Assembly: GCF_029784155.1 (NCBI RefSeq) | Contig: NC_073693.1 | Span: forward strand, 285,792,875 to 285,856,874 | DNA from: Uranotaenia lowii | Lineage: Eukaryota > Arthropoda > Insecta > Diptera > Culicidae | DNA: 64,000 nt | Reading direction: 5' to 3' | Part shown: in pieces, positions 43,779 to 55,734 of the stretch | Position numbering within the stretch: the stretch's first letter is position 1 | Layout of the letters: every line of letters begins with the position of its first letter | Program-made: the position numbers and the translations under genes | Notes under the pieces: model-generated | Told to the model about the DNA's origin: nothing | The model's input: the letters and a program-made list of their open reading frames with translations, nothing else | Database searches by the model: none

Positions 43779-44677
43779 ATATTGACTAGAGTGTCCTACC
43801 CGGGATTTCCCGGTCGGGAATTCCCGGGAATTAGAAAAATTCGGGATTTCCCGAATCCCGGGAAACGCTTAAAAATTCCCGGGAATTCCCGAAACCAATG
43901 AAATTTGCTAAATGACTAAAAATTTATACTATCAAAATTCGAAAAATTGAATCAGATTGAGCAAGGAAAAAGATATTTGTATCTTGATGGCTTAGTCTTA
44001 AATATTTTTCTATAATCTGGTTTATACATTGAATTGGATAAAAAAAATGTTTTTCCAGTCGAAAACTTAGTGTTAAGTTTAAGTGAAAAACGAGACAAGA
44101 TAGATTCAAACCAATCAATTCCAACAGTGAAACGCTACGGAAAGAATCTAAATGTTCTATTTTTCAACACTCATCATTTAGAACTTCCGTTTCGGATGTT
44201 GAAAGTAGCAAAATCATCAGCAAAGAAATTACAAATTGTGAAACAAATGGATAGTTATCTGAAAATTTACGATATTTTATTGATAACCTGAAGTCTAGCT
44301 AACTTATTTCAATCGATAGTGAGAAATCTTTCACAATTATTTCAAATTTTTGTAGCTAGAATCAGAACATTTTGTCGGTTGAAGTTCTTTGTTTTTGGGT
44401 CTTCGGTTTGCTTACTAAAGTTTTGATGCATAAAAAAATTTTGAAATGTTTTGCAATACCTTTGATTTAAAAATACCATTTTGATAAGGACTCGTACGCG
44501 GTAGAGGGATAAGATAGGCTTACCAGATACTTTCAGAATAAAGCGGGACATTTCACGAAAAAAAGCGGGACATCGCCGAGAAAAGCGGGACATTTTAGAA
44601 ATTCTTAAAAACCTCAATTTTATGACCATTCCTATACACACGTAAATGTATCTTCAGCTAAAATAGTTAATAGAAAG

Positions 44678-45515
44678 TAGAGTGTCCGTCCCGGGATTTC
44701 TCGGGCGGGAATTCCCGGGAATTTGAAAAATTCGGGAATTCCCGATCCCGGGAATCGTAGTTTCATTCCCGGGAATTCCCGACATGTATGAAATTCTTTT
44801 TCTGGAAAAGCCTGAAAGTTGTTCGTTTTGAAAATGTAGTCATACAAAACTCATTGAGAATATGCCGATTCCTGTGGCAGTAGACATTTTGCAGCCATTT
44901 AGTAATTTTTTTATATTCATATAGATAAGTTTAAAATGATTATAGGTATTTCCACACCGTATTCATTGAACGAAAACCCACAACAGTTCGAAAAATATAT
45001 GAAAAATTGCGTAGCAGGTAGACAGATTCTCGAAAGTAACATTCATGCACTTTTTTCCCTTTGGCTTTGAAAGCCAGATGAATTTAAATAGTTTTTAAAT
45101 AGTTTTTTTAGATGATTAACAAATATGTAAAGTGTTCAGAAAAACGAAAAATGGTTGGAATAATCAAACAAATAAAACAAATTTTTTAATCAACCCCTAA
45201 TTGCATGGATGAATTCTTCATTTGACTTATTCAGGTTATTTTATAGATCGTTAGACTGTTTCTAATATATCATTGTAGAAAACAGTTTAACTTATTTGAT
45301 AAAAATAAATTAAAAAACATTATGAAGAGTGCATTTTAAACAAACTATGGGCTTGTACGCACGAAAAGTTCGATAAGCGATAGGTATTTGAGTCGAAGTG
45401 TATATATTTTACATGTTTTTTAATATTTCCTGGGATCCCAGGAATTCCCGGGAAACAGGCCACCAGATTTCCCGATCCCCGGGAACGGGAAAATGGCCGG
45501 GAAATGGACACTCTA
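44678..45515. mobile_element. Second family-A hAT copy, inside family B
   Basis: Ends TAGAGTGTCC and GGACACTCTA match those of the outer element. ATAGAAAG is duplicated at 44670-44677 and 45516-45523. Length 838 bp, with the same terminal CCCGGG and GGGAATTCCCGGG palindromes. It shows that family A was active both before and after the family B insertion. Confidence 0.85.
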
Positions 45516-45541
45516 ATAGAAAGTAATAAAATATGGATAAA

Positions 45542-46049
45542 CTAGCTGACCCGGTAAACTTCGTTTTACCTTTTAAAGTATAAATCGTTATAAATGTTTA
45601 ATTTCATCTACACGTTTGTGTGGGCTTGTGATATAGCTCAGTTGGCAAGTCTGTTGTCTCCTGAGCCGATGTCCGCGAGTTCGAGCCCAAGAGTAAACAT
45701 CGAACACAGTTGTACCGGATAGTTTTTCAATAACGATCCGCCAACTGCAACGTTGATAAAGTCGCGAATGCCATAAAGATGGTAAAACGACTATAATCGA
45801 AACAAAAAAAAAAAAAATCTACACGTCCTTAACTGCACCGTGCTCGCGAATAGATTCTTATGGAAATCGTAACAAATAAAGTTGAGTGTGTATTGGGACC
45901 AACTTCCATAAAAAGTGAGATTCTTGAAAATATTATACAAACCATCTCCGACCCAAAAAACCCTTGGATACCAAATTTCGCTTCATTCCGACCGACCATT
46001 CATACGTGATGTTGTTACAAAGAAAACGCCTCCATTTTTATATATAAGA
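45542..46049 (-). mobile_element. Short Helitron with a different 3' hairpin
   Basis: On the minus strand it starts TCTTATATATAAAAATGGAGG after A and ends GGTAAAACGAAGTTTACC, then GGGTCAGCTAG before T. The last 11 bases equal those of the other Helitrons here, but the hairpin stem is GGTAAA/TTTACC instead of GGTGT/ACACC, with both strands changed together. A SINE of 201 bp is inserted inside. Confidence 0.7.
45616..45816 (+). mobile_element. tRNA-derived SINE with poly(A) tail
   Basis: TAGCTCAGTTG matches the pol III A box exactly and GAGTTCGAGCCC is a good B box. The element ends in a poly(A) run (45803-45817). ATCTACACGT is duplicated at 45606-45615 and 45817-45826. It lies inside the Helitron, the deepest layer of the nest. 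Confidence 0.85.
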
Positions 46050-46219
46050 TGAAATTTGTTAAAAAAAATTAATTCTCATGAAGTCGAAAATGTTGTAGTT
46101 CAAAGCAAGGTTGCCGAAATCACAGAAAAATTTGTAATTTAACAGAATTTTGAGCAAATTTTGAATGAATGTGCTCAAAAAACGATTAACAGAACCAGGT
46201 TGTTATGGTGAAGTTAAGA

Positions 46220-46685
46220 TAAGCTTGCGAGATTGTCCGGTTTTACCCGGACTTGCCCGGATATTTGACACAAAATAAAAAAAAAAACACAGTTCGTTCC
46301 GACCGGTTGCGGTATTTCGTAGAAAAAGCCTGAATTTTGTATAGATTTGTTGACTTTATTTCCAAAATTGAACAAAAAACTTAAGTTCAGTTATTATGAA
46401 ACGGCTATTTTTTGGACATGTTTAATCTAAAAAATCTTGAACAATTTTTCGGAAGCCTCAACTACGATTTAAATCTTGATGCGTTTTGATGAAAAAAAAT
46501 ATTTTCAAGTGTATTCTTGTTGATTTTTATTGAATAATTCCGTGATTTACACCAAATGTGTTGATATTGCCCGGATTTTGAGTTAAATTTTTTAAAATAA
46601 GATGCTCAGATTTTGCTGGTTTTAAGATAAAATTTGCCCTGGTTCGCCCGGTCCGGACATGTCTGGCAAATATTCTTGCAACTTT
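46220..46685. mobile_element. CCCGG-rich TIR element inside family B
   Basis: The left end TAAGCTTGCGAGATTGTCCGG and the right end, complemented, TAAAGTTGCAAGAATATTTGCC are imperfect inverted repeats of a TAAGGTTGC type. CCGG-rich blocks sit next to both ends. The target duplication is not clear. Related pieces are at 47757-48172 and 54918-55294. Confidence 0.5.
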
Positions 46686-47756
46686 AAATGCTAAGAACTA
46701 AACGAGTTATTTCATCTTGTCTTATATAAACTTTAAAAAAATGCTGCTAATTTTGAGAAAAAAATTATACTTGAATGATTTTCTGTGTTGAACCAATGAA
46801 TTTGAATTGAGGTTTAACTTTGGTTGTTCCAGGTAAGGCAGTGAAACTTCATAAAAGTGTTACTTATTTAATTTTTACAGCCTTATCGATGAATGTCTTG
46901 TTTTTCGAGTAAGAACATTTCTTGTTTTTAAAATCATAAATTGATTAAAGAAAATTAGAAAAAAAAATAACAGAAGTTGAAAATGATCGAGGAGAGATTT
47001 TATAAGAAGCGATTTCATCCATCACGGACCAACTATTTTGAAGTGGTAGAATCGGAGAAGGTCGAGTCTACCACAAAAGTTTTTTTTTAGGAAAAGCGGG
47101 ACATTTTGAGAAAAAAGCGGGACGGCGGGATATTCTCTAAAAAAGCGGGACATGTCCCGCTTTTGCGGGACGGATGGCAACCCTAGGATAAGATCTTCAT
47201 GTTGAAATCTTCAATTTAAATTTTTCCCGGGATCCCGGGAATTCCCGGGAAAAGGATCGTCAGATTTCCCGATTCCCGGGAACGCTGAAATGGCCGGGAA
47301 ATGGACACTCTAATATTGACTGGTTTGGAGGTGTTGAAAAATTTGAGTTTTTTTTAAGAAAATATAAAATGTTTCATAGCGATTGAAAGTAAAGGTTTTC
47401 ATCAAATGATTTATTTTCTCGATGACTGCGAGTAATATCGACTTCTGAGAAAAAGTTACATTAATTTTCTTTTGAATTTTTTTTTAACAGTTCTACGGAA
47501 ATGGAGGAATTTGACCAAATTTCAAAGAAATTTTAAACCTAAATGAATCTTAGATATTTTTGAAAACAAAATGTTATGCAGTCTTCTATATAGACTGCAT
47601 TCTATTAAATAAATTCAAATCATCAATATCAAACATATAAAAAGCCTTGTTGTGACGTCAGAAATAGTTCGGCAATTTTCGATTGATTTTTTTTTTATTG
47701 TTGAATTACATTTTGTCATAATTAAGACTTGCTCGAATATTTAGTTAAAAATTTAA

Positions 47757-48172
47757 AAACAGTCCGGCTCGGCCCGGTTGCTCGGATTTTTGGGAAAAAT
47801 GTTTGGATTTTCCCAGATTTTTTCACTATATTTGCAAAAACGAAAAAAAACCTTTTTTTTTATTTTCGTGACCAAAATTGAAAATTTTTAACGAGTTTTG
47901 TCAAAATAAACATGAACGATTTTATGAAAGTCTAAAATACAATTTAAAATCAACCGATGTACATATTTTGATTAAATTATGATGTTTCAATTGTTTTTCT
48001 TCTTGATCAATAATTGATGAGTTTTTTTCCCCAAATTTGCCGGAATATTTCCCGGTTTTTGAATTGAAAAGAAAATTTTGAAATCAACCGCTCGGATTTT
48101 GCCAGATTTTGGTTCAAATATCCCTTATTTGTCCGGCCCGAATACGATCGGGGAAAATTCTAGCAACCTTAT
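47757..48172. repeat. CCCGG-rich TIR element, 5' truncated
   Basis: GTCCGGCTCGGCCCGG at the left and TTTGTCCGGCCCG...CTAGCAACCTTA at the right match the family. The left terminal repeat is missing. Confidence 0.45.
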
Positions 48173-48174
48173 TT

Positions 48175-48795
48175 CAAGCAGTCTGTCTCTGAAATTAGAA
48201 AATCAAGGAAAAAAGAAAAATCTAGGCAGCTCAATTTTAAAATTATACAAGCCATTCCACCAAATCTTGAGGTGATAGACAAAATCTGACAAAATATTTG
48301 AATTCATGACGTCGAAATCTTTCGCAACAGTTAACAAAACATATGCACCTACTCTCCTATTTCTTTTTTGACGTTTCGATGAATTATGAAACTCAAAGTA
48401 GAATTGTTAGACAAACATGAAAGTTTTGTTAGGTGAAAACATCAAAGCTAGAGCGTTTTGGGTGGAAGAAATGTGAGCCAGAGCTTTTGTGTTGTAGACA
48501 TTTTTACTACTTGTGTAAGTAGACTGAGTCGATTTGGGGTCATTTTTGAATTTCTCAAACCCTGGGGTCTTAAAAGCTTCGTTTTGGTCCAAAACTCATC
48601 CATGATTTTTTGCAGAATTTTTAAGTAACGTTTACATGAGTAAATTTAAACTTTTATGATTGTATGGGAAAATTGAATATTTTGTACTGAAAAATCAACA
48701 TCAACTTTGTTTCTTCTGTGGAACCAAGCCTGCTTATGGTTTTCGTGCCAATTTATAAATTCTCTAAAGGAATTATATTTTGGAAGAACGAATCA
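48175..48795. other. No recognised feature
   Basis: AT-rich sequence with isolated short frames only. Confidence 0.3.
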
Positions 48796-48799
48796 ATCA

Positions 48800-49038
48800 G
48801 GTGGGCTAGTTTACTTACAGGTATTCCGGCATCCGTGTATATACCTGGCCAGCTGGCAACTGATTGAACATTCCAATTATATAGTCAGTTATATAATGAA
48901 ACACATCTTACCTGTCGGCCCGCTTATGGGATTCGAACATAAAAGTTTTTCTTGCCGATACCGGGAATCGAACCCAGTACGCCTGGCGTACCAATACCAG
49001 ACTCACGCCAGCCTATCCACTAGACCACATTGGCGCTC
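48800..49038 (-). mobile_element. tRNA-derived SINE, second copy, minus strand
   Basis: On the minus strand from 49038: GAGCGCCAATGTGGTCTAGTGGATAGGCTGG (A-box region) and GGGTTCGATTCCCGG (B box), then a body shared with the SINE at 38512-38870 up to GACAGGTAAGATG. The 3' part differs (TTGCCAGCTGGCCAGG) and there is no CATA tail, so it is truncated or a subfamily. The plus-strand frame 48707-49135 overlying it is not a gene. Confidence 0.7.
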
Positions 49039-49144
49039 ACGCATAAACCATTTTTGTTTTAAGCGAATAAAAGCGTTTTTCTCTTTTTCCTCTTTATTCC
49101 TTAATCTGGGACTTTTCATGAAATGTGATCTGTAGAATTCATTC

Positions 49145-50850
49145 AAAGATAGATGACAAATGGAGCCTTTTAGAACACAATTCTTAATTTTGCGTAAATT
49201 TCGTAGAATTGCTTTAAATGGTTATGCGTCAGTTCGGCTTAAAAACGTTTGTTTTGATTTCATGATTCTCCGTCGGAGTGAAGTTTTTCCATAGTCTTGT
49301 CGTGCAACTGGAACAAATTTCGTTCTTTAGTTAAAATGGCCAGTGCGTTGGATCTTCTTAAATTGTATTCGAGTGGGGAAGGAATAGGGTGTTAAAAATA
49401 GGGTGTCCAGTGACCAAAACTGGCCGAAGTCAAAGAGGTGAAATTCGTCAGAGGATCGTTTTCGTTTCATTATAAATCTTGTTTTAAAGGAGATTGGAAG
49501 CGATTTTTATTATTCACAGTAAAACAACCCAAGGAAGTATCGCGCCCAGACTTTGACCTTAAATCTTTGCTTCACTTTAGAAATGAAAACAGAAGAAAAA
49601 GGGTTAAAAAATAACAATTTTAATTAAACTTTGTTCAATAATGCCTGTTTATTATAAAGATTTGTGGGTAAAGCTCGATGAAAAAAGGTTTATGGAGGAG
49701 TTATAAATTTATATTTATTGTTTTTTTTTTATTATTTTCTCACTCAATAAATATTTAAAACTTTAAATAAACTTCTTCTTCTCGTTAATAAAATTCGAGT
49801 GCACAGTTTTAAAAATAAATAATACTATTGATTTCACCCCCCAAACAATGTTAAATTTATGAAACATAAGTTTTATTCTACAAATGTTAAATAATTTCTA
49901 TAATTTTTAAATTAATGTAGATGTAGATGTAGACCTTTGCATTCAAATTTTATTTACCAAACAGGCTCGAACACTTCTTTGTTTGGGACCCCTCTTTTCT
50001 GAGGAAAGGGGGTGGTTCTCATAAATAGGGGGAGGGCTTAAACAGATCATCATATTAAAAAAAGGATTTTTTTCCAAATATGAGATATGTCGCTTGAAAA
50101 TTATACGGGTTATTGAAATTGTTCTGTATCATTTTCAAAAACGCATGGATATGCGTCACTTCGGTGTTTAAATCGCACTTTTGGCGATTTGTTTTTCTCG
50201 ATTTTCTCAAAAACTGTTTGATATTTTCTAAATTTGTTGAAAGCATTTGAAAGCTCATAAGAAAATGCACAAAAATGCATCAAAAAGTCAAAATGGAAAA
50301 AAATGGATATGCGCCACTTCGTCATATCACGGCAGCATAGGACCACGCATGGGCAATGGAAATAAATTTATTGACATCTAACTAAGGGATTCAAGCCAAA
50401 AAAAATGATTTGCATTAAAATTGCTTGAAATAGAACTTATTTAAGCATAAAAATGTAAAAAAAAACTTTTAGAACGTACATGGGCTCGTGCGCAGTAGAG
50501 GGTTAACAAATTTGTAAGACCGTTTCAGTTTTTTTACTTGATTTCAAATATGTACCTATTTTTTTAAAAGTTCAGCTTGTTTGAATGTTTCTTATGCTGA
50601 ATATAGGAGTTTGTTCTGTCCAATATAAACTTTTTTTTTCAAACGCCTTATTTAAAAAAAATAACAAACCCAACAGTTGGGAATAAAAATCAACGCCGAA
50701 TTTTAGACATTGCATTTATTTTCTCGGGCATATACTAAAAAGTAAAAATTCCTTAATTTTGATACAGAATCTTATACTTTTTATTAGCTTACACATTAAA
50801 TGCATGTGAAGACATATGTTTGTTTTCCACTATTCATAAATTCAAAACTC
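49145..50850. other. No recognised gene
   Basis: AT-rich filler. GGATATGCG(T/C)(C)ACTTCG occurs twice (about 50149 and 50305) with similar surroundings, a possible small repeat. A (GATGTA)n run is at 49915-49933. Confidence 0.3.
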
Positions 50851-50869
50851 TCCTTTTTTAATTCTAAAC

Positions 50870-51900
50870 TCGAATCATATGTGAGTGACCTACTTTCAAC
50901 ACTTCCCGATAATCTTTTTTCCCTCATGCAATGTTGCCTGAAGATATAATTGAATCAGCAAACAGGAGCAAAAAAAACCTTATCTCAAACGAACGCCATG
51001 TTACGCAACGTAAAGCTTCCGCTTCTCCTTCAAGCGTATCGGTTGTCCGACTTTAGTCCGGTGCTGACGATGGGGTGGGAAAACTGCATAATAATTAGTC
51101 TGATTAGCACTTCAACACGCCACCGTGAACTGAGCTAAGCTGGGCTGGTGTTTCTCATTCTTTTTTCTATCTTTTTAGGTTTTTTGCAACTGGTTCTTCC
51201 GTTATTCTTCGGAAAGAATCGGCGAAAATCCAAAACAGTTTTTCAATTTCGAGTGCCCGATTTTTTTTTCCTTTCGCAATGATTAAAGCAAGAAGGCGAA
51301 AAAAGTGGGTGTACAAAATTTCTCCAGTTCTATCACCAAAACGTCAAGGGCGTCAGGTTGAGTAAATTACTGAAATAAAGCCTAATGACTAAACAAGGTG
51401 CGATAATTAGAGCGTTACTGAATTTTTACTATCACTTCATTCCACTCTGACGTTTGGTTGGGTTGATTTTTTTTCTCTCTGATTCATCCCGTTGGACGAT
51501 TCTTGGTGCTGATTATTGTTTTCCCATCTGGAAATTATCATTTGTGATTAGCGGAATGACCAAAACAACGCCTCAAGTTTTGCTGCAATCAAGTTCCACA
51601 ACGTTAAGATTATCAGTCCATCAGATTAAATAGCAGATTGGCTCCTCTATCTTCTAACCTGTACAACTAACTAACTGTGTGTTGATGTGAATTGTCATCA
51701 TCAGAGAAAGAATTTTATGGACCATATCGCATCGGATCGGATAAAGTCGTTATGGGAAAGCGCAGCGCAGAATGAAAACGGGATTAGGCAGTTGAATGGG
51801 CGCTTGTAAAGAGCAAATCTGAAAAAAATAAACGGGGAGGCAAAAACCACATCTTCATATTTCCGAGAAAGTTGCAAGTCGGATTAGCTCAGCAATCTAG
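50870..51900. other. GC-richer island, no recognised gene
   Basis: Less AT-rich than the flanks and found once in the window. It contains AAGCTTCCGCTTCTCC and GTCCGACTTTAGTCCGG (a small inverted repeat). No frame with a known motif. Confidence 0.3.
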
Positions 51901-51904
51901 ACGG

Positions 51905-53175
51905 ATCTTCGAGACGAAACTTGAGAAAATGGAACAAATCGTTCTTTCCATCCAAGGTGTTTTTTTTTTGTTTAACCAAACAACAAAACCGCAAAGAGGT
52001 GTTGTTATTATTTGGTTAGAGTATCGGATGTTGAGATGAGTTTCAAACGATACACAGTGTATAGAAGCTGAGATTGGAATGCTATTCAAATATTTGAACG
52101 AAATAGAGCTATATACTTCAGAAATCTATTATACAAGCATGGAAATACCAGACGCTACAAATTCTCGTTTAGATAAAGTATTAGAGTAGATTCGAAACTT
52201 CAAACTACTAATTTCACTCAATATTGAATTTTCAACGACTGAAAAGTAAAATAGTAGGAATCTAAAATGCGAAGCATTTGTTTTCATGATTTTTTTTTAA
52301 CTTTAGAGCTACATTATTCTACCTTAAAAGCAATTAAATATACAAAAAAAACTTTTTCTTGAAGAAAATACTATCACAATACCAGTTTCGTTAAAATCAA
52401 AAGCTGAGATTGTGTATCCCCTTTTTAGTATGTTTTTTTTTTAAATTTGGATGTTTTTAGAGCCTTAAATAAAATTTCAATGTAGGTTCAGGTAAAACCT
52501 AAATAAGATGAAACTTTTCATAAATAATACTAGGCAAAAAAATAACACTTTTCATAAGTGCAGAGAATTGAAGAGCTATGCAGACTTATTTAGGGACGCT
52601 AAATCTGAATAAAGGATGCCCCACATCAAATTGCATCACTTTGCACTTTTCTAGAAATTTTACACAAAGTTAGCTGAAGGTGTGCAGTTTTCAAGCTATT
52701 TTATTTTTGTAATTCGAAAATTGTGCAATAAGGAGCCAATCAAAGTGCATTGAGGTAAATTTATTTTGCGCAAATGTTCTGAAAATACTCAGTTCTTTAA
52801 ACGCGACGTTTGAAAATTACTTGTAGTCGTGCTGCAGATGTAAGTTTTGTGATTAAACGTTACTACACAGTTCTGATAATAAACATAAGAAGATTAGAAT
52901 CGGTCACCTAGGTAATTTTTAGAGCCATTTAATTGTGATGCAGTTTGATGTGGGACACCTTTTAAACATTTTTTTTCAATCAGCTCTTGTTTTCGATCTA
53001 ATTTCTCAAAATAAGTAAAAATTTACACTAGAAATTTGCGCACTTTTTGATAAAACTATACACAACTTAAAATGTTTTGAAAATAAAGGTTTGATTCAAT
53101 CATCAGCTTTTTCGAAGACCGTTATCTTTTTATATTTTTTTTTCTCAATTCAGCTTAAAGCGGAAATCTAAGCAA
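51905..53175. other. No recognised feature
   Basis: AT-rich sequence without supported features. Confidence 0.3.
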
Positions 53176-53179
53176 TTTG

Positions 53180-53610
53180 GAAGTTATTTATTTTAAATCT
53201 TGTATTTTTCTTAGCTGTAAATTTAGTATAATTTAATGAAGTTTATCTTAGTTTTTCTAGTATTTAAAATTAAATGTTATTTGTAATCCTAATAAATATC
53301 AAATATGAACATGGGGCTCTTTAAAGGAAATATTCTTTCCACTGAGATGCATGTTGTAATTGAGTTTTTGTAACGTAACATCTCCTCGCACTAAGTAATT
53401 ATATTGTTCAAGTTCTCAGCATGAGAATATCGTTCCTTCGAACACCAATGCCAAAAGTTGGTAAAATGTCCTTAATCAAATAAATAATGATAATGATTTT
53501 GGTTCGCGTTTTGTATTTTTTTTTTCCTGTTGCTTACCAAAAGACTCATATGAGCTTCTTGATGTGGGGGAGTGTGGCCCGCTAAAAAATAATTGTACGA
53601 AATTCTAAAA
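53180..53610 (+). repeat. Diverged dispersed repeat, copy 2
   Basis: Similar in order to 17440-18060, with GGGCTCTTTAAAGGAAATATTC, TTCCACTGAGATGCATG and GTGGGGGAGTGTGG. No coding content. Class unknown. Confidence 0.4.
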
Positions 53611-53614
53611 AAGA

Positions 53615-54655
53615 TTAAAAAAGATTTATAGATTCTCAGATTGTTTATGAAGAATCAATCAAATTGTTATCTAAAACAAAGTTGTGAAATGAATAAGTGA
53701 TGTTAGAAATAGTTTTAATTATATCTATCAAAATTTCGAAAAATTGTACAATTAATTGTTTTATCTCTTAAAGCTAGAACATCTAGGAAAAAATTTCAAT
53801 CCTTTTATGGATGGAGGATGGTAAATAGATTGAAAATAAGTTTTTGATTTTCATGTTGGTTCATCGGATTTCACTTTAACCCCACCAATTTTAAACCATC
53901 TAAACGTCATATCACCAAAACTAGAGCTGATAGACAAAATCTGGAAAAAGATTCAATAAGTCATAGTCACCAAAAATGCTGTTCCTTTGTGTAATTTTAG
54001 GTATCAGTTCATCTTGTTTAGTAAATTTTGTAATGTACTTGACAACGAAATCAAAATCCATATTATTTCTTTTTAATCTGTTTATTAAGGACCTTTTTTT
54101 ACATTCAGGTTCATATTTTTTTTCGAACAAAGTATATTACAATTTTTATTATTGATCGAAATTCAGACTAATTTATACCAAGATTACAATCTTGCAAGTG
54201 ATAAAATATTTATTTTGTATAATCATAAATTATGACTTATCAACTTTTTTAGAGAATTTTAGTCCTCAGTTGAGTAGTATCAATATTCATAACAAGAAAA
54301 TAGTTAACAAAACTAATATGAATCTTTTCTGCGTTGAAAGTTGAAACTGAAATGTGGACCGATTTAATAAATTTCCAAACTTATATGCTTGGAAAAAAGT
54401 ATAGCAATCAAGTCATTATAATTCTAATAACTTATACAAAGAAAAGCATGTTAAATCTAAACCGATCATCATTATTTCAGTTTTTTTTGTCTCAAGGCTC
54501 TGATTTAAAGAAATTTTGGAGGAATATATGAAAGTAATCTTGAATTTTTTCCAGCTTTTTTGCAGCTTAAGCTGTCATGTTGAGAGCTTTAAATATTATA
54601 ATTTTTTCAAGTTTTATTTCCTGAATCCAATTTATGAATGAAATCCTTGTCGTGA
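53615..54655. other. No recognised feature
   Basis: AT-rich sequence with isolated short frames only (for example 53921-54130 minus and 54334-54531 plus), none with a known motif. Confidence 0.3.
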
Positions 54656-54659
54656 AATT

Positions 54660-54735
54660 ATACTCTGTACCATGGCCGTAGGAACGGGGGGAGGGGGTTT
54701 AGGGGTTAACCCCCCCCATGAGGGTCCAAAAAAGG
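54660..54735. repeat. G/C-run repeat, partial
   Basis: CCATGGCCGTAGGAACGGGG and then a GGGGTTAACCCCCCCCATG stretch. The first part recurs at 10312-10345. The CCGTAGGAA word and the C run also occur, in the other orientation, at 32561-32595 and 57052-57090. Confidence 0.4.
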
Positions 54736-54917
54736 AAGCGAGGTATTATACTCTACACTCAAAATTTTAAATTCATAATCAATTTTTGATAATTAATAGA
54801 GCAAAGCTATTCAAGAGTAACTATCTGAACTAAAAACTAATACAAAAACCTCAAAAATCCATTTCAAGTTCAAAACTCTGCTACAGTTTTTAAGATTTTT
54901 CTCACTTGTTCATATAA

Positions 54918-55294
54918 TAAGGTTGTCAGATTTTTTTTCGGCATGTATCTGGGCTGGCAAAATTCGGGTATTTCATTTCAAAATTGTCGATCAAATCCAG
55001 GCAAATCCGGGCAATTTTGGACAAAACCTAGGAATTGCTGATCAAAAATCTAGAAAAAAAACTTAAAAACCCTTCCTGATAATTTTTTGAAACTTGCTGC
55101 AAAAACTTTGGACGCATGAATAAAAAAAAAAATTACAACACAAATTTTGTTTGAGAATAAGAATGAGGACAAACCCGGGCAAAATCCGGGCTTTTCCAAT
55201 GAAATCTGGGCAAACGGGTCGGACCTGACTTTTCCCAAATTTTATATTAAACATCCGGGAAAATCCGGTTAAAACCGGCCATGTGGCAATCTTA
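54918..55294. mobile_element. CCCGG-rich TIR element
   Basis: The left end TAAGGTTGTCAGATT and the right end, complemented, TAAGATTGCCACATGG are imperfect inverted repeats. CCGGG words fill both halves. No target duplication or gene is seen. Confidence 0.5.
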
Positions 55295-55527
55295 TTAAGA
55301 AATTTAGGTCTGAATTTTATATTTTAAATTAAACCTATTTTGGAGGTTCTGGTTCAATATTCCTTAAACCAAAATTGAATTTCTACATATTTTCGTATTT
55401 CTGATTTTGTATCAAGTTTAGGATTCTTGATTTTCAGTTCGAATAATCATAAGAAATAAGGAATGGAAAGCAGCTTTGAAATCCTTGTTCAAATTCGGTT
55501 GGCATATCATAACAAATTTGAATCATT

Positions 55528-55730
55528 GGGCTTATTCTGCGACTCGAGTGATGTGACTTACGAAATTTCATATGGTTTTGCAGTCTTAAATAGCCTCTCT
55601 AGCCTCGAAATTTTCGTTCGGAAGAGCTATTTTTAGTCTTCAGAGATCATCAATACACAAATTTCTTTTTTGAAGCATTTTCTGGAGTCAGGACGAAGAC
55701 GTGAAATTTCGTGAGTCACAGAAGAAGCCC
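55528..55730. mobile_element. MITE with GGGCTTATTCTGCG ends, second copy
   Basis: Same terminal repeats and body as 3420-3599, with an extra ~25-bp stretch near 55640 and a damaged right end (AGAAGAAGCCC). No coding capacity. Confidence 0.7.
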
Positions 55731-55734
55731 TCAT

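Larger units (their letters stand above)
44515..47185. mobile_element. hAT-type element of family B inside family A
   Basis: GGATAAGA is duplicated at 44507-44514 and 47186-47193. The left end is TAGGCTTACCA and the right end TGGCAACCCTA, imperfect inverted repeats (TAGGSTTRCCA). Repeated AAAGCGGGACATTTT words occur near both ends (44541-44600 and 47090-47175). It holds a second family-A copy, a Helitron and a fragment of the CCCGG family, so it inserted into family A before those arrived or was already loaded. Confidence 0.8.
43787..47312. mobile_element. Outer hAT-type element of family A, split by later insertions
   Basis: The ends TAGAGTGTCC and GGACACTCTA are perfect inverted repeats. 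ATATTGAC is duplicated at 43779-43786 and 47313-47320 (8 bp, as for hAT). Next to each end are CCCGGGATTTCCCGG / GGGAATTCCCGGGAA palindromes. After removal of the inner element 44515-47185 and one copy of its duplication, about 847 bp remain, close to the 838 bp of the second family-A copy inside. No transposase: a non-autonomous element. Confidence 0.85.

Noticed and set aside
45630..45700. Possible tRNA gene
   Set aside because: A and B boxes are good but the acceptor stem does not close, and a poly(A) tail with a target duplication shows it is a SINE.
48370..48400. GACGTTTCG word resembling the complement of the hammerhead GAAACGTC segment
   Set aside because: No CUGANGA box or stem II partner on the same strand nearby.
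48707..49135. 142-residue plus-strand frame
   Set aside because: It runs over a SINE on the other strand; the tRNA-derived head explains the sequence.
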